DNA of 6,485 bases from Acidimicrobiaceae bacterium (GCA_002703045.1 PAEG01000014.1:1-6485); one strand, 5' to 3'; shown: positions 1-6,483, counted from the first letter of the stretch. Numbers and translations are program-made. Notes: generated by a model not told the origin, from the letters alone.

Positions 1-707
1 TCTGAACAATATCCAACACCGTCCTCTCCGATCCATGTACCCCCGAAGTCGCAGAGGACAATTTCATCTTCTTGGATTATTCTGTGACCGGCTTCATGAT
101 GAGGACTTGCGGCGTTTTCCCCTGCGGCAACAATGGCAAAATTAACCCTATGATGCCCTTCTTCCAGAATTTGAGCTCCAAGTTCATTAGACACTTGACT
201 CTCAGACTTTCCGATCAATTGAATTTCGCCACTTTGCAATCTAGCTGCGATTCGATCTACAGCCGAAGCTGCTTTCTTAAGCCGTTTTATCTCGTCTGGC
301 GATTTCTTTGACCTTATGATACTAGTAATCGAATTTGCTCTCGACAGCCTGAGATTAGGTAACTGATTGAGAAGTTCGATTGTGAAACGGGTCCATGTAG
401 TGTCCCCCACAGCGACCGATCTTGACGCTCCTAATTCTTCCACAAGTATTGCGATAGGATCTTCCGACTCTTTCCATGGACGAAGTGAAAATATTTCTGG
501 TTGTTCTTGCACTCTTGGGGCCTCTAGGGCGGGAACAATTAATTTTGCTTGTCCTTCTCTTGGCAGAACAAGCATTGTTAGTCTTTCAAGTGGCATAGCT
601 TCATACCCCGTAAAGTAAGGTAAGTCGGCTCCTACTGATAATAAAAGGGCTTCAACTTCATTATCTTCCATGACATGTCGAACGTCTTTTATGCGATCAA
701 TAAACAT
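1..707 (-). CDS. M24 family Xaa-Pro peptidase (prolidase/aminopeptidase P type), 3' end cut by window edge
   Basis: This gene runs off the left edge, so only 235 codons of its N-terminal part are present; I translated it by hand from the reverse complement. Residues 1-130 look like the creatinase-type N-terminal domain (start MFIDRIKDVR, then ALLLSVGADLPYFTGY near 20-35). The M24 'pita-bread' catalytic domain begins near residue 137 (SPDEIKRLKKAA). Within it are GENAASPHHEAGHR (196-209), matching the conserved GxNxAxPHH segment, and CDFGG (219-223), whose Asp220 is the expected first metal ligand. The window stops inside the codon of the second ligand (GYCS followed by GA-, expected Asp). The family uses two divalent metal ions to cleave X-Pro bonds, usually in the cytoplasm; the remaining His/Glu ligands lie outside the window. 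The ATG at 707 fits the family's N-terminus, but no Shine-Dalgarno is visible; a 23-codon ORF ends 4 bases upstream. The gene probably shares a transcript with lipB-lipA. Xaa-Pro dipeptidase and aminopeptidase cannot be separated on this fragment. Confidence 0.9.
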   Translation of the reverse strand, partial: MFIDRIKDVRHVMEDNEVEALLLSVGADLPYFTGYEAMPLERLTMLVLPREGQAKLIVPALEAPRVQEQPEIFSLRPWKESEDPIAILVEELGASRSVAVGDTTWTRFTIELLNQLPNLRLSRANSITSIIRSKKSPDEIKRLKKAASAVDRIAARLQSGEIQLIGKSESQVSNELGAQILEEGHHRVNFAIVAAGENAASPHHEAGHRIIQEDEIVLCDFGGTWIGEDGVGYCS

Positions 708-711
708 AATT

Positions 712-783
712 TTATGGTACGTTGATTTTCTCTTTGACAAAACTCAGGATATTTTCGGCTTTACTTAACTCTCGAATATTCAT
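712..783 (-). CDS. Possible 23-aa leader/coupling ORF between lipB-lipA and the M24 peptidase
   Basis: The ATG (783-781) overlaps the TGA stop of lipB-lipA (782-780) in the classical ATGA arrangement. The ORF runs 23 codons (start MNIRELSKAE, end KEKINVP) to a TAA at 714-712, only four bases before the peptidase ATG at 707. The peptide is charged, probably helical, with no signal or membrane segment, and I recognise no family. There is no Shine-Dalgarno before its ATG or before the peptidase ATG, so translation of all three frames could be linked by terminating ribosomes re-initiating. That is an inference; the ORF is short enough to occur by chance, and no conservation evidence is available here. 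Confidence 0.3.
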   Translation of the reverse strand: MNIRELSKAENILSFVKEKINVP

Positions 784-2447
784 GATTCACGAACAGAAAT
801 TTGGGATTGCTTGGCATGGTAGCTACTTCTTGTAAGTGGGCTAGATTCAACATGGGCAATACCTAACGACTCGCCATAGATCTTAAAATCTTGGAACTCT
901 TCGGGGGTCCACCACCGTTCAACAGGGAGATGATTAGAGGTTGGTGATAGGTATTGGCCGAGAGTTACGATATCTACACCGATTCGACTTAAATCTTTTA
1001 ACAGAATATGGACTTCTTCTTCTGTTTCTCCGAGCCCTAACATAATTGATGTTTTTGTTATTAAGCCATGTTGCTTCGCATGGCAAAGAACTGCGAGACT
1101 TCGTGTATAACTCGCAGATGGCCTGACAGTTCTCTGAAGTCTGGGCACTGTTTCAACATTATGATTTAGTACATCTGGGCTACTAGCAAAAACTTTTTCG
1201 AGATCATCGGGGCTACCTTTAAGATCTGAAATTAAAACTTCAATGCTTGTAGAGGGATTTGTTTTACGAATAGCTGCAACAGTGTTAGCGACTTGTTGGG
1301 CTCCTCCATCCGGAAGGTCATCTCGTGCGACCATCGTAACCACTGCATAATCTAGGCCCATCGAATTGACCGCATCCGCTACACGCTGAGGCTCATCAAA
1401 GTCTGGAGGGAAGGGCTTTTGTGTATCGATAAGGCAAAAGCCGCATGCTCTTGTACATCTATCCCCAAGGATCATGAATGTAGCTGTCCCGTCTTTCCAG
1501 CATTCATATATGTTGGGGCACCCTGCCTCTTCACAGACAGTAACAAGCTGGTTCGTTCGCATTGTTTGCTTTATTTTTCTGTATTCTGGCCCGAATTCCG
1601 CCTTTACTTTCATCCATTCGGGCTTGCGTTTTAATTGGACTTTGGTAGCCGTCAGAGATTCCGTTGAGTTAGCGCTGTAATTTGCAGAACTCACATTAAG
1701 TTTCCGACTTCCAGGCCCTTCTCCTCTAGTAAAGGGGCTTAGGTCTTGGCTTCGAATTCTCCATGCTACGTCGGATCGATCTAATCTTCCCTCTGCCCAC
1801 CTTGCAGCGGCTAACTCAGAGATCACGTCCGTTACTTCTTTAAGGTTTAGACTAAGGCCCTCTTGATGAAGTGATGTAACTTCCATTTCTTTAATGCCGC
1901 AAGGGACGATAGCGTCAAAATACGACATGTCAGGCTTAATGTTTATTGCAAAGCCATGCATTGACCGCCCTCTCGAAAGACGAACTCCTATGGCAGCTAC
2001 TTTTCTTGGCGAGTTTCCATTTGGGTCCACCCATACCCCTGGATATTTGGCTATTCGACCGCAATTTGGAAGGCCAAGTTCTTCTAATGCGTCGATGATT
2101 AGTTGCTCTACAGAGTTAACGTACGCCGAGGTGTCAGCCATACCTCCGCCACGCTTGCCTGGAACAGTAAGTATTGGATATCCGACTAGTTGCCCTGGGC
2201 CATGGTAGGTTACATCTCCACCTCGTTTGATGCGGATAACCTCGGCTCCAATCTCTGAAGGTTCTACAAGTATGTTCGATTCGTCGCCATTCACCCCAAG
2301 AGTAAAGACAGGAAAATGCTCCATGAGCAGTAAATAGTTTTCTGGCCTGGCTTCAAAGAGGCTTTCTTGGACAGCAAGTGCATCGCGGTATCGAACTTTT
2401 CCTAACCATCGAACTTGCAATGGAAGCGGTAAAGCATCTTCCATCAT
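780..2447 (-). CDS. lipB-lipA: Bifunctional octanoyltransferase LipB / lipoyl synthase LipA fusion
   Basis: This one reading frame carries both enzymes of endogenous lipoate assembly. LipB moves octanoate from acyl carrier protein to a lysine of lipoyl domains; LipA, a radical SAM enzyme, then inserts two sulfurs at C6 and C8. Numbering is from the ATG at 2447 (555 aa). The LipB part (about 9-224) has RGGDVTYHGPGQLVGYP (75-91) and the catalytic pair Lys149 and Cys183 (IVPCGI), spaced 34 residues as in E. coli LipB. A Ser/Asn/Thr-rich linker spans about 232-270. The LipA part (about 272-545) has the auxiliary [4Fe-4S] cysteines 305, 310, 316 (CEEAGCPNIYEC), the radical SAM cysteines 331, 335, 338 (CTRACGFC) and the C-terminal RSSYHA (540-545) supplying the serine ligand. 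The cysteine spacing equals that of stand-alone LipA, so both halves look intact. A TTG at 2480 would add 11 residues; the double ATG at 2447/2444 suits the LipB N-terminus better, though neither has a strong Shine-Dalgarno. The product is expected to be cytoplasmic. Confidence 0.95.
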   Translation of the reverse strand: MMEDALPLPLQVRWLGKVRYRDALAVQESLFEARPENYLLLMEHFPVFTLGVNGDESNILVEPSEIGAEVIRIKRGGDVTYHGPGQLVGYPILTVPGKRGGGMADTSAYVNSVEQLIIDALEELGLPNCGRIAKYPGVWVDPNGNSPRKVAAIGVRLSRGRSMHGFAINIKPDMSYFDAIVPCGIKEMEVTSLHQEGLSLNLKEVTDVISELAAARWAEGRLDRSDVAWRIRSQDLSPFTRGEGPGSRKLNVSSANYSANSTESLTATKVQLKRKPEWMKVKAEFGPEYRKIKQTMRTNQLVTVCEEAGCPNIYECWKDGTATFMILGDRCTRACGFCLIDTQKPFPPDFDEPQRVADAVNSMGLDYAVVTMVARDDLPDGGAQQVANTVAAIRKTNPSTSIEVLISDLKGSPDDLEKVFASSPDVLNHNVETVPRLQRTVRPSASYTRSLAVLCHAKQHGLITKTSIMLGLGETEEEVHILLKDLSRIGVDIVTLGQYLSPTSNHLPVERWWTPEEFQDFKIYGESLGIAHVESSPLTRSSYHAKQSQISVRES

Positions 2448-2534
2448 TCTGTATTCTTTATCTTTCGTCAAAACATTCAATTGAGGCTCTGTACTTTCGC
2501 GTGCACAGCTTTAAGTCTAGTATTTGGGCTGCAC

Positions 2535-2546
2535 CCTATATATAGG
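2535..2546. promoter_or_regulatory. Perfect 12-bp palindrome in the divergent lipB-lipA / lemA intergenic region
   Basis: CCTATATATAGG is identical to its reverse complement and stops at 12 bp, because the flanking bases C2534 and A2547 do not pair. It lies in the only divergent gap of the window and its right end overlaps the lemA Shine-Dalgarno (2544-2548). It could be an operator for a dimeric repressor or a small mRNA stem that masks the ribosome binding site. A chance AT-alternating tract is also possible. No regulator is encoded nearby. Confidence 0.35.
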
Positions 2547-2548
2547 AG
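2544..2548 (+). promoter_or_regulatory. Ribosome binding site of lemA
   Basis: AGGAG lies four bases upstream of the ATG at 2553. It decides the lemA start against an in-frame TTG at 2481, which has no such site and would add 24 residues unlike the family's N-terminus. Confidence 0.75.
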
Positions 2549-2552
2549 TCTA

Positions 2553-3104
2553 ATGGTTGTTTGGATCGTACTCATCGTAGTATCTGCCGTTTTATTCTCT
2601 ATAGCTCTTATATATAACAGACTTATTCGATTAAGAAATACAACTGAGAATGCATGGGCGGCTATCGACGTCCAACTCCATCGTAGATATGACCTAATAC
2701 CAGCGCTAGTGAAGGTTGCTCAAGGATACGCAGCTCACGAAAAAGCAGCATTTGAGGATATTACTTTGGCTAGAGCAACTGCCATCTCTACTGAAGGAAG
2801 AGCCCAACTGGCAGATAGCAATAACTCAGTCACCGAATGTTTAAAGAAGGTTTTTGCCGTTGCTGAGTCATACCCTGATCTAGAAGCAAGTGGCAGCTTC
2901 ATCAAGGTTCAAGAAGAGTTGTCAGAAACCGAGGACCTCTTAGCGTATGCGCGCCAATACTATAACGATGTCACTCTTGAATTTAATAACCAACTGCAGA
3001 TTCTGCCTTTTAGTATTTTTGCAAGAATGTTTAAATTCGAGATGCGAGAATACTTTTCTTATGGTGATTCCTCCGAACCCGTAGAAGTTAACCAAAAAGC
3101 ATAA
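2553..3104 (+). CDS. lemA: LemA family membrane-anchored protein
   Basis: The 183-aa length is typical of LemA proteins. Residues 2-22 (VVWIVLIVVSAVLFSIALIY) form one N-terminal membrane anchor, followed by a largely helical, charged domain. Family hallmarks are AWAAIDVQLHRRYDLIPALV (34-53), GYAAHE (58-63), AVAESYPDLEAS (102-113), EELSETEDLLAYARQYYND (121-139) and FARMFKFEMREYF (156-168). The family consensus reads roughly IDVQLKRRxDLIPNLV, EAYPDLKAN and ARQFYND, so this is a clear but slightly diverged member (LEAS in place of LKAN, EC in place of GA before the L). The biochemical function of LemA is not established. Membrane topology of family members has been debated; here the helical domain simply follows the anchor. 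The start at 2553 is supported by AGGAG. The stop overlaps the next ATG by one base (TAATG), so the two genes are almost certainly cotranscribed and translationally coupled; LemA next to DUF2207 is a recurrent pairing in bacteria. Confidence 0.93.
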   Translation: MVVWIVLIVVSAVLFSIALIYNRLIRLRNTTENAWAAIDVQLHRRYDLIPALVKVAQGYAAHEKAAFEDITLARATAISTEGRAQLADSNNSVTECLKKVFAVAESYPDLEASGSFIKVQEELSETEDLLAYARQYYNDVTLEFNNQLQILPFSIFARMFKFEMREYFSYGDSSEPVEVNQKA

Positions 3105-4867
3105 TGGCTACTTATACAGAAAAACGAAGGAAAAACTCCTGGTATCCGATCCTAGGGTTTGCTATCTTCGCAGGACTCAGCGCAGGATTAATCGTCTTCG
3201 CCAAACCAATAGAAAAGATCGATAATTATTGGACCGTGGCTGAAATCAGCAACGAAGAATCAACTGTTGTTCGTGAGGTAATCGACTACGACTTCGGAAA
3301 TGAAAGCAGGCGAGGAATTTACCGAGACGTCCCAGGCCTATTGGAGGAAGAGATCATCAGCATCGAGTCGCCTTCAGCCCCATCCATCTGGACAATTTAT
3401 TGTGGATTCAATTGTGATAACGGCGAGCTAAGAATTCGGATAGGAAATCCAAATATAACCATTACTGGCAATCATAGATACGAACTTAGTTATTCTCTGG
3501 ACACTATTTCAGATCTTCAGAATTCGTTGCTTAATTGGAATGCGGTTGGTACGGGTTGGAATCGACCCATAGACGCTGCGCAGATTCAAGTAATTTCCCT
3601 ATTCGAAATCGAAAACCCTAAGTGTCAGATTGTAAGTCTTTTCGATACAGGCTCATGTGAAATAGTCCAAATCGCACCGGGTCATTTGTTCGTTCAAATT
3701 GATGGCCTACGCCCTTCTCAAGGAGTCAACATCCAAGGAGAATTAGGTCAAAACATCGAAAATCTTCCCGAATTCAATCAACCCCCGAATGCACCAAAAG
3801 CGGGGAGAGATCTGACTTTCATCTTCATCGGCCTTATTGCCATCGGAGCCACCCTTTTCGGCGGGGGCATATCTGTCTGGGCGTTGAGACTCCTTGGGCG
3901 AGACAAAGTAAGGACAGGAAGCGCTGTTGAGTCAGTATTCAACGAAGGAGAGGGCGATATTTCAAGAGCTGACACAGGAAAACTTTCCGAACTCGTTACC
4001 CTAAGCTTTAGCCCTCCTGAAGGAATTACTGCCCACCAAGGTGGCATTCTTTTGGAAGAATCCGTAAAGGAGGACCATAAAACTGCTTGGCTCCTTGAAC
4101 GAGCCATAAGCGGTGAAATTGAGCTTGCTGAAGATAATGGCAACAGAGTCCTAATCGACAAGTTCTCGCAGCGTAGCGCTGGAACGCTTGATACGATTTT
4201 TGATGGTCGAGAGGAAGTGGAGTTAGGAAAGTATGACAAAGCATTTACTTCTGGTTGGGAAAAACTGGAAAATGACCTAAATACATGGATGTGGGAAAGC
4301 AATCTTTGGTCATTTTCTAGAACTAAAGCTATTGGCTGGATCGCAATTCCAATAACCTTTGCTGTTTTCATTTGGGCCGGATTCACTACTCATAACGCAC
4401 CTATTCGAGTGTTTGATCCTTGGACTATCATCTCAACTATTATTTTCGGCTCATTAATAGCAGTCTGCTACCGCGCTTGGGAACTAGCTGTTCGAACTCC
4501 TAAGGGGACCGGGCTTTGGATCCAGATAGAAGGCTTTAGGAAATTCCTCAGTCAATCTGAAGCGAAACATGTTGAATCAGCAGCTGAAAACGGACTCCTC
4601 CGTGAGTACACTGCCTGGGCGGTTTCTCTTGGTGAGGTAGATTCGTGGAAACGCGCATTCCAGCAATCATCTCACCTCCACTCCGACGAGGATCTGATCT
4701 CGGACGATTATCTGTTTGCCACCTATGCGTTTAATAGCAGTTACGATGTTCGCACAACACAATACTCCCCTTCCTCTTCTTCATCATCCGATTCTGGATG
4801 GTCCGGAGATTTTGGTGGAGGTTTTGATGGCGGCGGCGGTGGGGGCGGTGGCGGCGGCAGCTGGTAA
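3104..4867 (+). CDS. DUF2207 family membrane protein with Gly-rich C-terminal tail
   Basis: This 587-aa protein has the layout of the DUF2207 (YciQ-like) family, whose function is unknown. Hydrophobic segments lie at about 14-33 (signal anchor or signal peptide, possible cut after VFA33), 237-262, 408-426 and 440-456. Residues 35-235 form the predicted extracytoplasmic domain, with RGIYRDVP (70-77) and NWNAVGTGWNRPI (144-156), the equivalent of the family's WN.TG..W..PI motif. The part between the second and third membrane segments starts with PPEGITAHQGGILLEE (304-319), another family motif. After the last segments come FLSQSEAKHVESA (481-493) and REYTAWAVSLGEVDSWKRAF (500-519), the family's ..YA.ALG....W..F region. 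The tail is Ser-rich (556-563), then SGWSGDFGGGFD and ten consecutive Gly before a terminal Ser-Trp, a tail type common in this family. Four of its five cysteines (100, 104, 174, 185) are in the ectodomain. No Shine-Dalgarno is visible; translation is probably coupled to lemA. A partnership with LemA is inferred from context only. Confidence 0.9.
   Translation: MATYTEKRRKNSWYPILGFAIFAGLSAGLIVFAKPIEKIDNYWTVAEISNEESTVVREVIDYDFGNESRRGIYRDVPGLLEEEIISIESPSAPSIWTIYCGFNCDNGELRIRIGNPNITITGNHRYELSYSLDTISDLQNSLLNWNAVGTGWNRPIDAAQIQVISLFEIENPKCQIVSLFDTGSCEIVQIAPGHLFVQIDGLRPSQGVNIQGELGQNIENLPEFNQPPNAPKAGRDLTFIFIGLIAIGATLFGGGISVWALRLLGRDKVRTGSAVESVFNEGEGDISRADTGKLSELVTLSFSPPEGITAHQGGILLEESVKEDHKTAWLLERAISGEIELAEDNGNRVLIDKFSQRSAGTLDTIFDGREEVELGKYDKAFTSGWEKLENDLNTWMWESNLWSFSRTKAIGWIAIPITFAVFIWAGFTTHNAPIRVFDPWTIISTIIFGSLIAVCYRAWELAVRTPKGTGLWIQIEGFRKFLSQSEAKHVESAAENGLLREYTAWAVSLGEVDSWKRAFQQSSHLHSDEDLISDDYLFATYAFNSSYDVRTTQYSPSSSSSSDSGWSGDFGGGFDGGGGGGGGGGSW
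4829..4857 (+). repeat. G-rich GGN-codon tract encoding the poly-Gly tail
   Basis: Ten consecutive glycine codons (seven GGC, two GGT, one GGG) form a run of GG doublets and one G5 run, in sharp contrast with the moderate-GC surroundings. It codes for the Gly tail of the DUF2207 protein and ends 10 bases before the third base of its stop codon. On the sense strand it has the doublet pattern of a two-tier G-quadruplex, and it is a plausible length-variable site. Confidence 0.6.
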
Positions 4868-4883
4868 AACTTCTGAAGGTCGA

Positions 4884-6293
4884 CTAACCGTGAAGCCCTC
4901 TGCCAGTTAGAGACATGACCGTTTCACCGAAAAGTTCACTTAATGTGGGATGCGGCTGGATGAATTCAGCCACTTCAGCAACGGTAGCTTCCCAGTTAAC
5001 TGCTAAATAGCCTTGCCCCAACTGCTCTGTAACCCAAGGTCCTACCATATGGACTCCCAGTATTTGCCCTAATGTCCCATCGGGAAGTTTTTCTGCAACA
5101 ACTTTAACCAGTCCATCTGTATCCCCAACGATCATGGCACGCCCATTGCCCGAGTATCGATGCTTTGATACTTCGACTTCGTATCCCGTTTCGATCGCTT
5201 CTACCTCACTAAGTCCTGCAAAAGCTACTTCGGGGTGGCAGTAGATCGCCCATGGTACTTTTGCATAATCAACCGGAGTTACATCCTCTCGGCATATGCG
5301 TTTGATCGCTAATATCGCCTCAGCAAATGCAACATGAGCTAATTGGGGTGTATCTATTAGGTCGCCAATGGCATAGATACCAGAAGACTGAGTTTCGCAG
5401 AAATCATTGACCGGAACAAAACCCCTCTTGTCGACACTAATTCCTGCATTCTCTAATCCGAGTAAATCGGAGTATGGCCTTCTTCCTACTGAGATAACCA
5501 CTAGGTCTGCTTCGATTTTTTCTCCGTCATTTAACAAAATAGTGGTCATATCCGAATCAGGAGTATGGCCTTCAACCGAAACTCCTGTACGAATACCAAT
5601 TCCTCTTTTCTGAAATGACCTGTGTACCACTTTCGCAATATCTTTATCACAGCCGGCAAGTATTTGGGGGAGCGCTTCAACAATAGTGACAGTTGAGCCA
5701 AAGTCATTTAAGGCTGAGGCAAATTCAACTCCGATGGCCCCTCCGCCAATAATAACTGCTCTCGAAGGAACTTTAGTAAGGGAAAGTAATTGGTCCGAAG
5801 TTACGACTAGCGTTCCATCAACTTCAAATCCCGATATCGATCTAGGCTTGGAACCACTAGCCAAAATAATATTGTCTCCAGAAATAACTTTCCCACTATC
5901 ATCTGAAGCTGAAATTTTTACTTGTTTGTCACCGGCCAACTCTCCAACCCCTGAAAAAACCGTTACGCTCCTTCTTGCTAACAGCCCTTCCACGCCTGCA
6001 GTTAAAGTATCGATTACCCCCTGTTTCCGGTTCATGAGTTGCAACATGTCTAATTCGGGGGCACCTGCTTTGACACCATACTCTTCGGCTTGGCGGACTG
6101 TGCGAAGGACCGATGCTGTCTCCAGCAATTCCTTGGCGGGGATGCAACCAACATGAAGACATGTGCCACCTAGTTTCCCCATTTCCACTAGTGCCACATC
6201 GAGCCCAGCAGCTGCGCCATATAGAGCTGCGCCGTACCCCCCAGGGCCTCCACCTACTATCACCAGATCAAAGTGAGACTTTGTATCTTCCAT
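4884..6293 (-). CDS. lpd: Dihydrolipoyl dehydrogenase (E3)
   Basis: This is a 469-aa flavoprotein of the pyridine nucleotide-disulfide oxidoreductase family, full length for E3. It reoxidises dihydrolipoyl groups on the E2 proteins of 2-oxoacid dehydrogenases (and on the glycine cleavage H protein), passing electrons via FAD to NAD+. From the ATG at 6293, GGGPGG (14-19) is the FAD dinucleotide motif. GGTCLHVGCIP (42-52) holds the redox-active Cys45 and Cys50; its CLHVGC is the E3 signature, as opposed to the CVNVGC type of mercuric and glutathione reductases. GGGAIGVEFAS (183-193) is the NAD-binding motif, GIYAIGD (305-311) the second FAD contact, and HPTLSE (448-453) the His-Glu catalytic pair contributed by the partner subunit, so a cytoplasmic homodimer is expected. 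There is no N-terminal lipoyl domain. AGGA seven bases upstream supports the ATG over the TTG at 6299. The gene converges on the DUF2207 gene with 16 bases between stops and no visible terminator. Which complex it serves cannot be told from here, since no E1 or E2 gene is in the window. Confidence 0.96.
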   Translation of the reverse strand: MEDTKSHFDLVIVGGGPGGYGAALYGAAAGLDVALVEMGKLGGTCLHVGCIPAKELLETASVLRTVRQAEEYGVKAGAPELDMLQLMNRKQGVIDTLTAGVEGLLARRSVTVFSGVGELAGDKQVKISASDDSGKVISGDNIILASGSKPRSISGFEVDGTLVVTSDQLLSLTKVPSRAVIIGGGAIGVEFASALNDFGSTVTIVEALPQILAGCDKDIAKVVHRSFQKRGIGIRTGVSVEGHTPDSDMTTILLNDGEKIEADLVVISVGRRPYSDLLGLENAGISVDKRGFVPVNDFCETQSSGIYAIGDLIDTPQLAHVAFAEAILAIKRICREDVTPVDYAKVPWAIYCHPEVAFAGLSEVEAIETGYEVEVSKHRYSGNGRAMIVGDTDGLVKVVAEKLPDGTLGQILGVHMVGPWVTEQLGQGYLAVNWEATVAEVAEFIQPHPTLSELFGETVMSLTGRGLHG

Positions 6294-6300
6294 GTCCAAA

Positions 6301-6304
6301 TCCT
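6301..6304 (-). promoter_or_regulatory. Ribosome binding site deciding the lpd start
   Basis: On the minus strand AGGA is followed by seven bases and then the ATG at 6293. The same AGGA would lie only one base from the alternative TTG at 6299, which is too close, so the ATG is preferred. Confidence 0.6.
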
Positions 6305-6348
6305 ATCGCTACAACGATCAACTAATTATTCAAATAGCAGCACTAAAT

Positions 6349-6483
6349 TTAGGATGCTATTAGAACTTGTGTAGTAAATGCCAAAAGTATCACTAGTCCA
6401 CAAACAAGAGAAACAATGATCAACATTCGCGTACTCATATACGTGGTAGACCATAGTGGCGTATCATGAAGTGCACCTAGACA
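6349..6483 (-). CDS. Unidentified ORF with one hydrophobic segment, 5' end beyond window or small membrane protein
   Basis: The frame is open from the right edge (44 codons visible) to a TAA at 6351-6349, which is 55 bases before the lpd ATG. The visible part reads CLGALHDTPLWSTTY, then MSTRMLIIVSLV and a continuous hydrophobic run to LLAFTTQVLIAS at the end. That final stretch of about 20 residues is a convincing transmembrane helix, preceded by Arg, which would favour a cytoplasmic N-terminus. It may be the tail-anchoring end of a longer protein, or a complete 29-residue membrane peptide starting at the ATG at 6438; no Shine-Dalgarno precedes that ATG. I do not recognise a family. Same-strand position suggests possible cotranscription with lpd. 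Confidence 0.45.
   Translation of the reverse strand, partial: CLGALHDTPLWSTTYMSTRMLIIVSLVCGLVILLAFTTQVLIAS

Noticed and set aside
72..618. Two plus-strand ORFs (79 and 83 codons) at the left edge
   Set aside because: Both lie antisense to the M24 peptidase frame, which is open from the window edge and carries the family motifs.
1894..2208. 104-codon plus-strand ORF opposite the LipB domain
   Set aside because: It is antisense to the conserved LipB core (HGPGQL and the Lys/Cys region), with no independent signals.
2448..2480. TTG start at 2480 for lipB-lipA
   Set aside because: It would add 11 residues not expected for LipB and TTG is a rarer start; kept only as an alternative because the ATG at 2447 also lacks a strong RBS.
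2537..2544. TATATATA as a -10 promoter element for lemA
   Set aside because: Transcription would begin at or after the Shine-Dalgarno, removing it from the mRNA, and no convincing -35 lies at the right distance.
2481..2552. N-terminal extension of LemA from the in-frame TTG at 2481
   Set aside because: There is no Shine-Dalgarno before the TTG, whereas the ATG at 2553 has AGGAG and gives the usual LemA length and N-terminal anchor.
3778..4386. 202-codon minus-strand ORF opposite the DUF2207 gene
   Set aside because: It is fully antisense to a gene with clear family motifs, Ser/Pro/Arg-rich with no recognisable domain, and has no gene-like context.
4868..4883. Rho-independent terminator between the convergent genes
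   Set aside because: The 16-base gap holds only a 4-bp CTTC/GAAG inverted repeat with a one-base loop and no T-run.
5686..6156. 156-codon plus-strand ORF opposite lpd
   Set aside because: It is the antisense shadow of the lpd FAD/NAD domains and its composition mirrors the reverse of conserved lpd codons.
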